A stretch of 64,000 nt of DNA from SAR202 cluster bacterium. Its GTDB lineage: Bacteria > Chloroflexota > Dehalococcoidia > Lucifugimonadales > UBA3495. Below the pieces are notes generated by a model. The model was not told the DNA's origin, made no database searches, and saw only the letters and a list, made by a program, of their open reading frames with translations. Shown piece after piece: positions 45,983 through 55,188 of the stretch. The position numbers and the translations under genes are program-made. Positions within the stretch are counted from its first letter, which is position 1. Every line of letters starts with the position of its first letter. Location of the stretch: positions 1 through 64,000 of the forward strand of contig JABMNL010000045.1 of assembly GCA_013204585.1 (NCBI GenBank). Reading direction: 5' to 3'.

Positions 45983-46852
45983 ATGCGCGCCACTACAAAG
46001 TTCCGCCAATTGCTCAATCAACCGGGGATAATTCAGGCTCCCGGCGCCTACGACTGCCTGACCGCCAAGATAATAGAAAGCGCGGGCTTTCCAGCGGTGT
46101 ACATGACTGGGGCCGGTACGTCGGTGGCGCAACTGGGCTACCCGGACCTGGCCCTGGCAACCATGACTGAGATGGTGGCCAATGCGGCGTCCATTACCGA
46201 GGTTCTGGGCGTTCCGCTGGTTGCCGATGCCGACACCGGCTATGGTGGCGTGTTGAACGTGCGCCGTACTGTTCGGCAGTACGAGCGGGCTGGCGTGGCG
46301 GCGATCCATATCGAAGACCAAGAGTCTCCCAAACGCTGCGGCCACTTGGACGACAAAAAGGTCATTTCCACCGAGGACATGGTGCAGAAAATACGGGCCG
46401 CCGTTGACGCCCGCACTGACGATGATTTCACAATCATCGTGCGCACCGACTCCATCGCCGTCACCGGCTGGGACGACGCAATGCACCGCTGCGAGGAGTA
46501 CATGAAAGCCGGGGCTGACGTGCTATTCGTCGAAGCCCTCCGCACGCCGGAAGAGGTTGAGCGCGCCGCCAAGAACCTGGACATTCCCCTGCTTTATAAC
46601 TTCGTCGAGACCGGCAAGTCGCCCTTGCTCGCGGCCTCGGAATTGGAGAAATTGGGCTTTAAGATTGTCATCTATCCGGCCAGCGCACTGTTGTCGGTGA
46701 CCCATGTCGTCGGTCAGGTCATGGCCCAGCTTAAGGAAAAGGGCACAACCGCCCATTTGGTGAACAGCATGACTAGCTTGGAGGACTGTTTTGAGTCCAT
46801 GGGCCTGTCTACCATGCTGGCTGAAGACGCCCGGTTTGCCAGCCCTGTGTAG
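45983..46852 (+). CDS. Isocitrate lyase/PEP mutase family enzyme
   Basis: 289 residues from ATG 45983, with GGAGG six bases upstream; an earlier ATG at 45938 lacks this. TIM-barrel lyase family: GAYDCLTAKIIESAGFPAVYMTGAG, DADTGYGG (metal site), IHIEDQESPKRCGHLDDKKVI carrying the KRCGH active-site motif, and RTDSIAVTGWDDAM. Members cleave or form C-C or C-P bonds (methylisocitrate lyase, oxaloacetate decarboxylase). The Cys of KRCGH suggests a lyase. Alone by strand context; substrate unknown. Confidence 0.88.
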   Translation: MRATTKFRQLLNQPGIIQAPGAYDCLTAKIIESAGFPAVYMTGAGTSVAQLGYPDLALATMTEMVANAASITEVLGVPLVADADTGYGGVLNVRRTVRQYERAGVAAIHIEDQESPKRCGHLDDKKVISTEDMVQKIRAAVDARTDDDFTIIVRTDSIAVTGWDDAMHRCEEYMKAGADVLFVEALRTPEEVERAAKNLDIPLLYNFVETGKSPLLAASELEKLGFKIVIYPASALLSVTHVVGQVMAQLKEKGTTAHLVNSMTSLEDCFESMGLSTMLAEDARFASPV

Positions 46853-46944
46853 TCGTGCGGCATCCCGACCTGCGGGCCATAACTTCTCGCATATCGGTGC
46901 GGCTGCACCTGTTATTCGACGTGTTCCCTCTCTAAACTAGGGAT

Positions 46945-48207
46945 ATGGCACTGAACAATTCCAACACCGAGCCAGAGGGCGGGCAATTCCACGAGCAGTT
47001 GCCCAGGGAAGTTTCCCGCTGGACGAATGACGGTCTAATTACGGCCGAGCAAGGCCAGGCAATTCTTGGCAGCTATTCCCCTTCTGAACTAATCCCCGGC
47101 TCCCTACGTGCTCAGGGAAGGATGGTCACCGGACTGTCCATAATCGGCGCTGTGTTGGTTGGGCTGGGTATTATCCTCTTCTTCGCCGCCAATTGGGACG
47201 GCATTGACCGATGGCCGAAACTCGCGATTATTTTGGGCGTAATTATTGCCGCCCATGGGCTTGGTTATTACCTGCGTTACCACCGTGGCTATCTCCGGGT
47301 TGGCTCGGCTATGGTGCTTCTAGCCTGCATTATTTACGGGGCGGGCGTTCATTTGGTGGGCCAGGTCTATAACGTCGACGTGAACGACTCCAGGCTGATG
47401 CTCTTCTGGTTCCTCGGCGTCTTCCCCCTGGTCTACATCGTTAGATCCCAACCGATTCAATTCTTGGGCTTAGCGCTATTCCTGTTGGCGGTGGGGTTCC
47501 GGTTGCCCGATTGGTTCAGTGGTATCTCCCACGGTGAGGTGATACTAGGAACTTCCTTGTTCTTGATTCTGGGCCTGTTGATTCTGGCCATTGGGCGATT
47601 GAAAGAGGAGGTTCAACTCCTTCGGCCCTATTCAGAAGTCTTCCAGTTGGTGGGCATGATTACTGCCTTGGGGGCGGTCTTCGTCTTTACCTTCAAGGAC
47701 GTTTTCGATTCCTTTGACAGAGGCCTGTATTACGACGGCGAGGCCGAGCTGGGGTTCCGGATTATGATTGCCGCAGCGGGGGCAATTACGTTGTCCCTTG
47801 TTTTGGCTACCGCCTGGCTGCACCGGCGCAAGGAATCGGAATTCACGGTCACTGGAGTGGAAGGTGTGGCCATTGCCATTCTGTTGGCCGCAGCATATTT
47901 GGTTGTCGGCGTAAACACCGGAGGCGAAGTAGTCTATTCCATTGTCTTCAACGCCCTCTTCGCGGTGACTCTGCTTGGCGTGTTGGTGTCCGGATATATG
48001 CGGGGACGAGAGGCCTTTGTGAACATTGGCCTCGTCTTCATCGGCATCGACATTATTGCCCGCTACTTTGAATACAGTTGGGACCTGCTGGACCGGTCGT
48101 TCATCTTCGTGGCGGCAGGTGTGATTCTATTGCTGGGCGGTTACTTGGCTGAGAAGGGCCGCCAAAAGATGCTTGAGCGCATCCGGACGACTGGAGGCCG
48201 GTCATGA
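46945..48207 (+). CDS. DUF2157 membrane protein
   Basis: 420 residues. The N-terminal REVSRWTNDGLITAEQGQAIL is the DUF2157 signature, followed by about ten membrane helices (for example LSIIGAVLVGLGIILFFAAN, YIVRSQPIQFLGLALFLLAVG). Function is not established. The last bases overlap the start of the next gene by four (ATGA at 48204), the known DUF2157-GDYXXLXY pairing. Confidence 0.88.
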   Translation: MALNNSNTEPEGGQFHEQLPREVSRWTNDGLITAEQGQAILGSYSPSELIPGSLRAQGRMVTGLSIIGAVLVGLGIILFFAANWDGIDRWPKLAIILGVIIAAHGLGYYLRYHRGYLRVGSAMVLLACIIYGAGVHLVGQVYNVDVNDSRLMLFWFLGVFPLVYIVRSQPIQFLGLALFLLAVGFRLPDWFSGISHGEVILGTSLFLILGLLILAIGRLKEEVQLLRPYSEVFQLVGMITALGAVFVFTFKDVFDSFDRGLYYDGEAELGFRIMIAAAGAITLSLVLATAWLHRRKESEFTVTGVEGVAIAILLAAAYLVVGVNTGGEVVYSIVFNALFAVTLLGVLVSGYMRGREAFVNIGLVFIGIDIIARYFEYSWDLLDRSFIFVAAGVILLLGGYLAEKGRQKMLERIRTTGGRS

Positions 48208-48779
48208 GCCTCTATATGAAGATTGCGTTCTGGGCCACGGTGGCTGGGCAGATTATCCTGCTCCTGGCATTCGTCGCCTACAAAGAGAACACCCTGCGCT
48301 CGGGAACTAGCGTGCTGCTGCAGACCGTGCCCATAGACCCTCGCTCTGTGCTGCAAGGCGACTATGCCATCTTGGACTATGAGATTGCTGAATTGCCGGA
48401 TTCTGTCGTTTTCTCAACGGGCCAAAGGTTCTATATCCGGTTGATCGAACGCCAGGACGGCGTCTGGGGCGCTGGCGGGTATTACACTGAAAAACCCGAT
48501 TCCGACGACGTGTTCATCAGGGGTACGGTGAAGCCAGGAGGGCGGCTAGAGTTCGGCATTGACACATTCTTTGTCCCCGAAGGCACGGGGCAGATCATTG
48601 AAAGAGCAAGCGATGTAAAGGTGCGGGTGGCCGTTAGTTCCGGAGGCTCAGCGGTGATAGAAGAACTGCTGGTAGATGGAGAGCCCTTTGACCCAAGGGA
48701 CTCGAAGGCTCCCGACGAACCAGCCAAGGAGCCGCCGCCCGTTGCTCCGGCTGCTACGCCCTCATTGGCCCCCAAATAA
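48204..48779 (+). CDS. GDYXXLXY domain protein
   Basis: 191 residues, one membrane helix near the N-terminus (ATVAGQIILLLAFVAYKEN) and the motif GDYAILDYEI (46-55), after which the family is named. It overlaps the DUF2157 gene by four bases, so translation is coupled. The Pro-rich C-terminus (EPPPVAPAATP) looks disordered. The partner domain is often found as one protein in other genomes; role unknown. Confidence 0.88.
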   Translation: MSLYMKIAFWATVAGQIILLLAFVAYKENTLRSGTSVLLQTVPIDPRSVLQGDYAILDYEIAELPDSVVFSTGQRFYIRLIERQDGVWGAGGYYTEKPDSDDVFIRGTVKPGGRLEFGIDTFFVPEGTGQIIERASDVKVRVAVSSGGSAVIEELLVDGEPFDPRDSKAPDEPAKEPPPVAPAATPSLAPK

Positions 48780-48824
48780 CATCTGCCCAAATCTTAATGA
48801 CGTACGGCAAGGCAGGGCTAACAC

Positions 48825-49346
48825 ATGGCGAACGTAGTGCTGGTCATCGACATGGTTAAAGGCTTCCTAGAACCGGGCCATAATCTCTACTGCGGCGACC
48901 AGTCCCGAGAGATTATTCCTAGAGTCCACCGCCTGCTTGCTCGGGAACAGGCCGCCGGTTCTGACATTCTCTTCATCTCGGACCACCACGACCCTGACGA
49001 CCTGGAATTCCGGATTTTCCCGGTGCACTGCGTAAAGGGCACCGACGAACCCCACGTTATTCCCGAATTGTCCGAATTTGTAACTTGGGACAACGTGATA
49101 CCCAAAAACCGGTACAGCGGTTTCTTCAACACCGGTCTGGACGCCAAGTTGGCCGAGGTCTCTCCCGACAAGATTATTATCTGTGGTGTTTGCACCGACA
49201 TCTGTGTACTGCACACCACATCCGACGCTCGCAACCGTGACTACCTGGTTGAGGTGCCATCCGATTGCGTGGCTAGTTTCAACCCAGACGCCCATAACTG
49301 GGCGCTATCCCACTTGAAAGATATTCTAGGGGCGACTGTTACCTAG
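48825..49346 (+). CDS. Isochorismatase/nicotinamidase family hydrolase
   Basis: 173 residues. Catalytic triad in place: Asp9 (VLVIDMVKGF), Lys in IPKNRYSGF and Cys in ICGVCTDICVLHT. Metal-binding DHHDPDD suggests a nicotinamidase-like enzyme, which turns nicotinamide to nicotinate in NAD salvage, although the family has other amidases. AAGGCAGGG precedes the ATG. It stands alone, 176 bases before the VWA gene. Confidence 0.88.
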   Translation: MANVVLVIDMVKGFLEPGHNLYCGDQSREIIPRVHRLLAREQAAGSDILFISDHHDPDDLEFRIFPVHCVKGTDEPHVIPELSEFVTWDNVIPKNRYSGFFNTGLDAKLAEVSPDKIIICGVCTDICVLHTTSDARNRDYLVEVPSDCVASFNPDAHNWALSHLKDILGATVT

Positions 49347-49522
49347 GGCCATTAACATAACTTGGCAAAGTGGGCTTTAACGAAGCTAAATCCGGCTCGT
49401 CATCCTTGCTATTGCTCAAAACCCCCAGGTATCATGAGGCCAATATCCAGGCCCAAGCCCAGGTTATATTTAAGGTTATCGTTTCCCGGTTGCTAACGTG
49501 TTAGACGGTGAGGAAGGCGCAA

Positions 49523-51553
49523 ATGCTCTACCGCTCATATAGATACTCCCAATGGGACGGCACCCAGCGGATATTCGAACTGGACGCCGACGAGTTGATG
49601 GACCGTCTCTCCGACGACATCCTCAACCAGGGCGATGTCATGCAAGCGCTTCGTGACCTGCTGCGCCAGGGACTCCAAGATCGCGACGGACAACAGATGC
49701 CGGGCCTGAAAGAACTGATGGAGCAGCTGAAGAACCAGCGCCGCGAACAACTCCAACAGCACAACATGGACTCGGTGGTCGATGACCTTAAAGAACGGCT
49801 GGAAGATATTGTCAACACCGAGCGTGCGGGCATCAAGAGCCGGTTGGAAGACGCTCTAGAACAGGTTGAGGCCAACCACGGTGAGGACCGCGCCCAGCAG
49901 GAGAGCCTTTATGAACTGCTGGAAAAACGCGCCGAGCAACACCAAGAGCGTTTGGACGGTCTGCCCGAAGGCCTTGGCGGTCAGCTCAAGGAGTTGATGG
50001 AGTACGACTTCATGGATCCCGATGCCCAGCAGAAGTTTCAAGAACTGCTGGACATGCTGAAGAGCCAGATGGCCCAAAACATGGGCCGGCAGATGACGGA
50101 CCAGATAAAGAGCATGTCGGAAGACGACATGGCCGCCACCCGCGACATGATGCAGAAGCTGAATCAGATGATGCGGGACAAAATGTCTGGCAATGAACCT
50201 GACTTCGAAGGGTTCATGCAAGAGTTCGGCCAGATGTTCGGCGACAATCCGCCCCAAAGCTTTGATGAACTGATGCAGCAGTTGCAGCAGCAGCTAGCCC
50301 AGATGCAGTCCATGCTGGAAAGCATGTCGCCCGAAGCCCGCCGCGAGATGGAAGACGCCCTGGCTCAGGCATTGGATCCAGATATCCAGCGCGAGATGGC
50401 CCAGTTCGCCTCCCTCATGGAGCAGATGATGCCCATGGACGACCTGCGCCGCCAGTATCCATTTCTGGGCGACGATAGCTTGACCATGGACCAGGCCATG
50501 GAAATGATGCGTGGCCTCCAAGAACTGGACCAACTGGAACAATCGCTTCAAGATGCCATGCGCAGCGGCAACTTGGACGACATCGACCCCGACAAATTGG
50601 CCGAGTTGCTGGGCGACGAGGCACGGCGTACCTACGACGAGCTGGACCGGCTAAGAAAGCTGCTGCAAGACGCTGGGTACGTAACCAACGACGACAAGTT
50701 GGACCTCACCGCCCGGGGAATTCGCCGCATCGGTCAGAAGGCCCTCAAAGAGGTTTTTGTTCACCTCAAGAAAGACCGGATGGGCAATCATCAGATGGAC
50801 GCTCGGGGAGCCAACGGCGACACGCTTGGTGAAACCAAGATTTACGAATTTGGCGACCCGTTCCAGGTGGATCTGCAGGCCACGGTCAAGAACGCAGTCC
50901 TTCGCGGCGGCCCTCAGGTTCCAGTACGCCTTAGCGCCGAGGACTTCGAGGTCTACCGCAACGAGCACATGACCAAGGCAGCGACCGTGGTTTTGCTAGA
51001 CCAAAGCCGGTCAATGGGACTGTTCAATAACTGGCAGGCGGCCAAGAAGGTGACCCTGGCCCTTATGGCTTTGATACGCACTCAATATCCGAGGGACAGC
51101 CTCCATGTCATCGGGTTCTCTGACTATGCCCGCGAGATAAAAGAAGAAGACTTGGCCAAGTGCAACTGGAACTCCTGGGTCTCAGGCACCAACCTGCACC
51201 ACGCCCTGATGCTGGCGCGAAAAATGCTGTCCAAGGAAAAGGGCGGCACCCGCCAGATATTGGTGATAACCGATGGGGAGCCAACCGCCCACCTTGAGGG
51301 CGATCGGGCCTTCTTCGCCTACCCGCCCAGCCACCGCACCGAACTGGAGACCTTGAAAGAGGTACGCCGGTGCACCCAAGAAGACATCTTAATTAACACG
51401 TTCATGCTGGAGAACAATTACCAGTTAGTGAACTTCGTCGACCGTATGACCCGCATCAACCGAGGCCGGGTTTTCTACAGTAGCGCCTCCAACCTGGGTG
51501 AATATCTGCTCGTCGACTATGTGAACAATCGCCGGAAGCGGGTGTCAGCCTAG
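49523..51553 (+). CDS. VWA domain protein with long Gln/Met-rich coiled N-terminus
   Basis: 676 residues from ATG 49523 (GAGGAAGG five bases upstream; the GTG at 49508 overlaps that site). Residues 20-390 are helical and Gln/Met/Asp/Glu-rich (for example MDQAMEMMRGLQ), probably a scaffold. The C-terminal von Willebrand A domain carries a MIDAS site: LLDQSRSMG (DxSxS), then SGTNLHHAL and VITDGEPTA. Such proteins usually sit beside a MoxR-type AAA+ ATPase to remodel or activate a partner; no such ATPase is in the window. Related to the CoxE/magnesium-chelatase-D type. Confidence 0.82.
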   Translation: MLYRSYRYSQWDGTQRIFELDADELMDRLSDDILNQGDVMQALRDLLRQGLQDRDGQQMPGLKELMEQLKNQRREQLQQHNMDSVVDDLKERLEDIVNTERAGIKSRLEDALEQVEANHGEDRAQQESLYELLEKRAEQHQERLDGLPEGLGGQLKELMEYDFMDPDAQQKFQELLDMLKSQMAQNMGRQMTDQIKSMSEDDMAATRDMMQKLNQMMRDKMSGNEPDFEGFMQEFGQMFGDNPPQSFDELMQQLQQQLAQMQSMLESMSPEARREMEDALAQALDPDIQREMAQFASLMEQMMPMDDLRRQYPFLGDDSLTMDQAMEMMRGLQELDQLEQSLQDAMRSGNLDDIDPDKLAELLGDEARRTYDELDRLRKLLQDAGYVTNDDKLDLTARGIRRIGQKALKEVFVHLKKDRMGNHQMDARGANGDTLGETKIYEFGDPFQVDLQATVKNAVLRGGPQVPVRLSAEDFEVYRNEHMTKAATVVLLDQSRSMGLFNNWQAAKKVTLALMALIRTQYPRDSLHVIGFSDYAREIKEEDLAKCNWNSWVSGTNLHHALMLARKMLSKEKGGTRQILVITDGEPTAHLEGDRAFFAYPPSHRTELETLKEVRRCTQEDILINTFMLENNYQLVNFVDRMTRINRGRVFYSSASNLGEYLLVDYVNNRRKRVSA

Positions 51554-51774
51554 CGCCACGTATAAATTTGGTTCTTGGATTGGGCTGGGTCTCCCCTTTT
51601 TTGTGGACACCCGCTCTGCTAAGATAAATACACAATCGAATAAACATCAGGGTCGTGCGGCCAGTCTGATTGAGGCTTGGCCACACTTTTAAGACGGTCC
51701 CGTGAGGCTGGCAAAGTTGAGCGCCCCGAATCTCCGCAAAGTGTGGTTGAACACCATTTGCGTGAGCTATTCGT

Positions 51775-51805
51775 GCCCTTGCCGCCTGATGGTAAGGGCT
51801 TTTTT
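51775..51805 (+). terminator. Attenuator terminator of the pyr operon
   Basis: GCCCTTGCC (51775-51783) pairs with GGTAAGGGC (51791-51799, one G-T pair) around a 7-base loop, followed by six T residues. Its 5' arm also belongs to the antiterminator. Confidence 0.85.
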
Positions 51806-51915
51806 ATTGCTAGATAACTTCTAACGGTAAGGGCTTTTTTATTGCTAGATGACTTCTAACGGTAAGGGCTTTTTTATTGCCCGATGACTTTTAACGGTAA
51901 GGCCTTTTTAGTCGC
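51791..51915 (+). repeat. 35-bp tandem repeat of the terminator 3' arm and T-run
   Basis: Copies of GGTAAGGGCTTTTTTATTGC plus about 15 further bases begin at 51791, 51826, 51861 and 51896, exactly 35 bases apart; the last has GGTAAGGCCTTTTT. The spacers (CTAGATAACTTCTAAC, CTAGATGACTTCTAAC and CCGATGACTTTTAAC) are almost the same. Each copy could pair with the single 5' arm at 51775-51783. Confidence 0.95.
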
Positions 51916-51938
51916 CAGAAATAGAGACAAATAAACGA

Positions 51939-52529
51939 ATGCAAGAACGACTGATAATGACTCAAGAAGACGTGCGCCGGGCCTTGGCGAGGGTAGCGCA
52001 CGAGATTCTTGAACGGAATCGGGGCACCGATGACCTGATTATCGTTGGCATTCACACCAGGGGGGTCTACCTGGCACGCCGCCTTGCCGCCAATCTGATG
52101 GAGTTCGAGGGTGTGGAAGTGCCAGTGGCAACCCTCGACATTAGTTTCTACCGGGACGACCTCCGAGCGCGAGCACCGTCCAAGATTCAGCCAACCGATA
52201 TTCCCATGGGAATCCAGGACAAGCGGGTGATTCTGGTCGATGATGTGCTCTATACCGGTCGAACAGTGCGCGCGGCCCTTGACGCCTTGGTAGACTTTGG
52301 CCGCCCCGCCCAGGTTCAGTTGGCCATACTGCTGGACCGGGGACACCGAGAGCTACCCATCCGGGCCGACTATGTGGGGCAGAACCTGCCAACGGCCATC
52401 GGCGAGCGAGTCAAAGTCCGCTTGATAGAGACCGACGGCATCGACGAGGTTGCCCTGGTAATTGATGACGAAATTGAGGAAGAAGAGCTCTTTGAAGACC
52501 TAGACCTAGAAGAAGATGATGATGAGTAG
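51939..52529 (+). CDS. pyrR: PyrR bifunctional pyr regulator/uracil phosphoribosyltransferase
   Basis: 196 residues. PRPP-binding motif [18 protein letters not shown] and the family start [16 protein letters not shown]. PyrR binds pyr leader RNA when UMP is high and weakly makes UMP from uracil. The start at 51939 has no ribosome site; a later ATG (51957) is possible but gives a shorter N-terminus. An acidic tail ([17 protein letters not shown]) follows the usual end near residue 175 and is unusual. First gene of the operon, right after its own leader array. Confidence 0.93.
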   Translation: MQERLIMTQEDVRRALARVAHEILERNRGTDDLIIVGIHTRGVYLARRLAANLMEFEGVEVPVATLDISFYRDDLRARAPSKIQPTDIPMGIQDKRVILVDDVLYTGRTVRAALDALVDFGRPAQVQLAILLDRGHRELPIRADYVGQNLPTAIGERVKVRLIETDGIDEVALVIDDEIEEEELFEDLDLEEDDDE

Positions 52530-52567
52530 CAGCCGAACCCAAATTGGGAGAATAAGGACAGACTAAA

Positions 52568-53650
52568 ATGAGCCTCTCCCGAACCATAGAAACTCCGAAT
52601 ATTGACGACGCGCTAGCCGTAGCGCGGCCGCCGAGAAAACACGTCTTGGACTTGGACGATTTCTCGAGAGAGGAGATTTCGGAAGTCTTGGAATCCGCCC
52701 GCAGCATGAAAGAGGTACTGGGACGGGACATCAAGAAAGTCCCCGCCCTTCGTGGCAGGGTAATCGTGACCCTCTTCTACGAAGCTAGCACCCGGACGAG
52801 AATCTCATTTGAAGAAGCAGGCAAGGTACTAAGCGCCGATGTAATTAATATGTCGGCGTCGGGCAGCAGCGCCGAAAAGGGTGAGTCGTTACTCAACACC
52901 GGCCTCACCATCCAAGCCATGGGCGTAGACACCATCGTCATTCGACATCCCCACTCGGGCGCGCCCTATCTGCTGGCCCAGCACCTGAACAAAGTCAGCA
53001 TTATTAACGCAGGAGACGGGCTGCACGCCCATCCGACCCAGGCCCTGCTGGACCTTTACACCGTGCAGGACAAACTGGGTGTCGGCGGCCAAGGGTCAGA
53101 TTCTCAAGGTGCGGATTCACGAGGTTCGGATTCACGGGGTTCGGATTCAATGGAAGGGCTGAAGGTTGTCATCGTTGGTGACGTGCTCCATAGCCGGGTG
53201 GCCCGCTCCAACATTTGGGGATTCGCCAAGATGGGAGCCAAAGTCGTACTGTCTGGCCCCAACACCCTGATGCCGCCAGACCTTCTGCGCAGCAAAGGAA
53301 ACATCGCCCGTTCTCAGATTGCCTCCATGGTGGAAGTGGACACCAATTTGGACCGGGCCATAGAAGGGGCTGACGTGGTCATGGCCCTTCGCCTCCAACA
53401 AGAGCGGCAAAACGCCGGGTTCCTGCCCAGCCTTCGGGAGTACATCCGCCGTTGGCAGGTAACTGATGACCGGTTGGCCAAGGCAAAGCCGAAGGCCATG
53501 GTCATGCATCCCGGCCCGATGAATGAAGGTATAGAAATCAGCAATAGCATTGCCCACGGCGGTAGCTCGGTGATAGAAGAACAGGTTACAAACGGTGTGG
53601 CCGTGCGCATGGCCCTGCTCTATAAGCTGACCATCGGCGCACCTGAGTAG
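52568..53650 (+). CDS. pyrB: Aspartate carbamoyltransferase catalytic subunit
   Basis: 360 residues, longer than the usual 305-315. It joins carbamoyl phosphate and aspartate. Carbamoyl-phosphate site STRTRISFE and the HPSL-like stretch HPTQALLDLYT are intact. The extra length is an N-terminal extension of about 25 residues and an insert of Gly/Ser/Asp repeats (QGADS, RGSDS, RGSDS) near residue 180, at the junction of the two domains. AAGGA upstream of the ATG. Second gene after pyrR; no pyrI or separate regulatory chain seen. Confidence 0.94.
   Translation: MSLSRTIETPNIDDALAVARPPRKHVLDLDDFSREEISEVLESARSMKEVLGRDIKKVPALRGRVIVTLFYEASTRTRISFEEAGKVLSADVINMSASGSSAEKGESLLNTGLTIQAMGVDTIVIRHPHSGAPYLLAQHLNKVSIINAGDGLHAHPTQALLDLYTVQDKLGVGGQGSDSQGADSRGSDSRGSDSMEGLKVVIVGDVLHSRVARSNIWGFAKMGAKVVLSGPNTLMPPDLLRSKGNIARSQIASMVEVDTNLDRAIEGADVVMALRLQQERQNAGFLPSLREYIRRWQVTDDRLAKAKPKAMVMHPGPMNEGIEISNSIAHGGSSVIEEQVTNGVAVRMALLYKLTIGAPE
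53105..53149. repeat. In-frame 15-bp tandem repeat in pyrB
   Basis: Three 15-base units at 53105, 53120 and 53135 (ending GGATTCA), preceded by a diverged one. They encode QGADS, RGSDS and RGSDS. Confidence 0.9.
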
Positions 53651-53742
53651 TTAGACCGGAGAATAACCCAGCAATTTTAGATTAAGCGGCCCCATTAAAC
53701 GGGCCAGCTTAGAACACGGTAACCAGAACGCGGGAGAGGTGT

Positions 53743-55116
53743 GTGGAAACAGATAACATCGTGATACGCCGTGCCAGGATTATCGACCCCAGGCGTCAAT
53801 TGGATCGGGTGGGTGATGTGTTGATTGGCGGCGGTCAGATATTGGGCACTGGCAGAGTGGGTGTGGACCGCCGGCCGGAGGGCTGCCGGGTAATCGACGG
53901 CTCGGGCTTGGTGGTTAGTCCCGGATTTATCGACCTGCACTGCCACCTGCGTGAGCCGGGCTTTGAGTACAAAGAGACCATCGCCGCTGGCTCCAAGGCT
54001 GGGGCCAAAGGTGGCTTTACCACCCTGTGCTGTATGCCCAACACCAACCCACCCATCGACACCGCTGCGGTGGTTGAGTTTATTCACCAGCGGGCCCGCC
54101 AAGATTCTCTTATCCGCATCTTGCCCATTGGCTGTGTAACCAAGGGGCGCAAAGGCCACGAACTAGCGGAGATGGAAGAACTTGCCAGCGCCGGAGTGGT
54201 GGCCTTCAGCGACGACGGCGACCCGGTTTACGATGCAAACATCATGCGCCTGGCCCTGACTTACAGTTCGGATCTGGGTCTGTCGATTAGCAACCATTGC
54301 CAAGAGCGTTCTTTGTCTTGTAACGGAGTGATGGCCGAAGGTTCAGTGGCCACCCACCTCGGCCTAGACGGCATACCAGCCGCCGCTGAGGAAGCAATGA
54401 TTGCCAGGGATATCGCCCTGGCTGAGGCGACGGGCGGTCGGCTCCACGTCGCCCACCTAAGCACCGCAGGCAGTGTCTCGCTAGTGCGCCAAGCCAAGGA
54501 GCGGGGTATTTCTGTCACCGCAGAGGTTTGCCCCCATCATCTGACCATCACCGACCAATGGGTTTTCGGAAGCAAAGGCCAACCGACAGCCGCAGCCGGC
54601 GGCTTGGCCTATGACACCAGCACCAAGGTCTATCCCCCGCTGCGCTCCCAAAGGGACGTTGATGCCCTGGTAACAGGGCTTGCCGACGGTGTGATAGATT
54701 GCATTGCCACCGACCACGCCCCCCACGATGTTACTAGCAAACAGGTTACCTACCAAGACGCGGCATTTGGCATCAGTGTTTTGGAGACAGCTTTGGGCTC
54801 TCTGCTTCAGTTGGTCCACGGCAGGAAGTTGAGCATGGGTGCCATGGTCGAGCGCCTAACCAATGGCCCAGCCAGAGTGTTGGGAGAAAGTTTTGCAGAC
54901 CTGGCCTCAATGGAGCCGGGAACGCCAGCCGATATCGTCTTGTTCGATCCCAATGCCGAATGGACGGTGGACACTTCCGAGTTTGAATCTAAGGGTAAGA
55001 ACACACCCTTGGAAGGCACTGTGCTTAAGGGCCGCGTGGTAGCCACGTTTGCGGCCGGAAATATTGTTTACGAAAGCCCCGAATTAAGGTTTGAAGCGCC
55101 GCGCGCCAAACCCTAA
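53743..55116 (+). CDS. pyrC: Dihydroorotase
   Basis: 457 residues, class I length. It cyclises carbamoyl aspartate to dihydroorotate. Metal motif DLHCHLREPG, then ATDHAPH near residue 325. Class I has the carboxylated Lys; here the KGGFTTLCCMPNTNPP strand is in place. GTG start with GGGAG six bases upstream. It follows pyrB after 92 bases and precedes carA by 94, so probably one transcript. Confidence 0.95.
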   Translation: METDNIVIRRARIIDPRRQLDRVGDVLIGGGQILGTGRVGVDRRPEGCRVIDGSGLVVSPGFIDLHCHLREPGFEYKETIAAGSKAGAKGGFTTLCCMPNTNPPIDTAAVVEFIHQRARQDSLIRILPIGCVTKGRKGHELAEMEELASAGVVAFSDDGDPVYDANIMRLALTYSSDLGLSISNHCQERSLSCNGVMAEGSVATHLGLDGIPAAAEEAMIARDIALAEATGGRLHVAHLSTAGSVSLVRQAKERGISVTAEVCPHHLTITDQWVFGSKGQPTAAAGGLAYDTSTKVYPPLRSQRDVDALVTGLADGVIDCIATDHAPHDVTSKQVTYQDAAFGISVLETALGSLLQLVHGRKLSMGAMVERLTNGPARVLGESFADLASMEPGTPADIVLFDPNAEWTVDTSEFESKGKNTPLEGTVLKGRVVATFAAGNIVYESPELRFEAPRAKP

Positions 55117-55133
55117 CCGGCCCCAAACTACAA

Positions 55134-55163
55134 TTAGCCCCGGTTAGCCCCGGTTAGCGCCGG
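55134..55163. repeat. 10-bp tandem repeat (TTAGCCCCGG, 3 copies)
   Basis: TTAGCCCCGG at 55134 and 55144, TTAGCGCCGG at 55154, between pyrC and carA. Confidence 0.85.
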
Positions 55164-55188
55164 GGAGCAAAATCTCAGGCAAAATTTT

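Larger units (their letters stand above)
51554..51938 (+). promoter_or_regulatory. pyr operon leader with PyrR attenuator
   Basis: A 385-base gap without a gene. It holds a weak -10 (TAAGAT, 51620-51625), the PyrR-binding motif at 51686-51716, a 9-bp outer stem CCACACTTT (51681-51689)/AAAGTGTGG (51738-51746), an antiterminator pair 51706-51714 with 51779-51786, a terminator at 51775-51805, and then a 35-bp tandem array. PyrR with UMP would hold the outer stem and force termination; without it the antiterminator would form. Confidence 0.8.

Noticed and set aside
51791-51915. The regular 35-bp repeats as a CRISPR array
   Set aside because: The spacers are nearly identical, the units are contiguous, and the repeat is the terminator arm. 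No cas genes are nearby.
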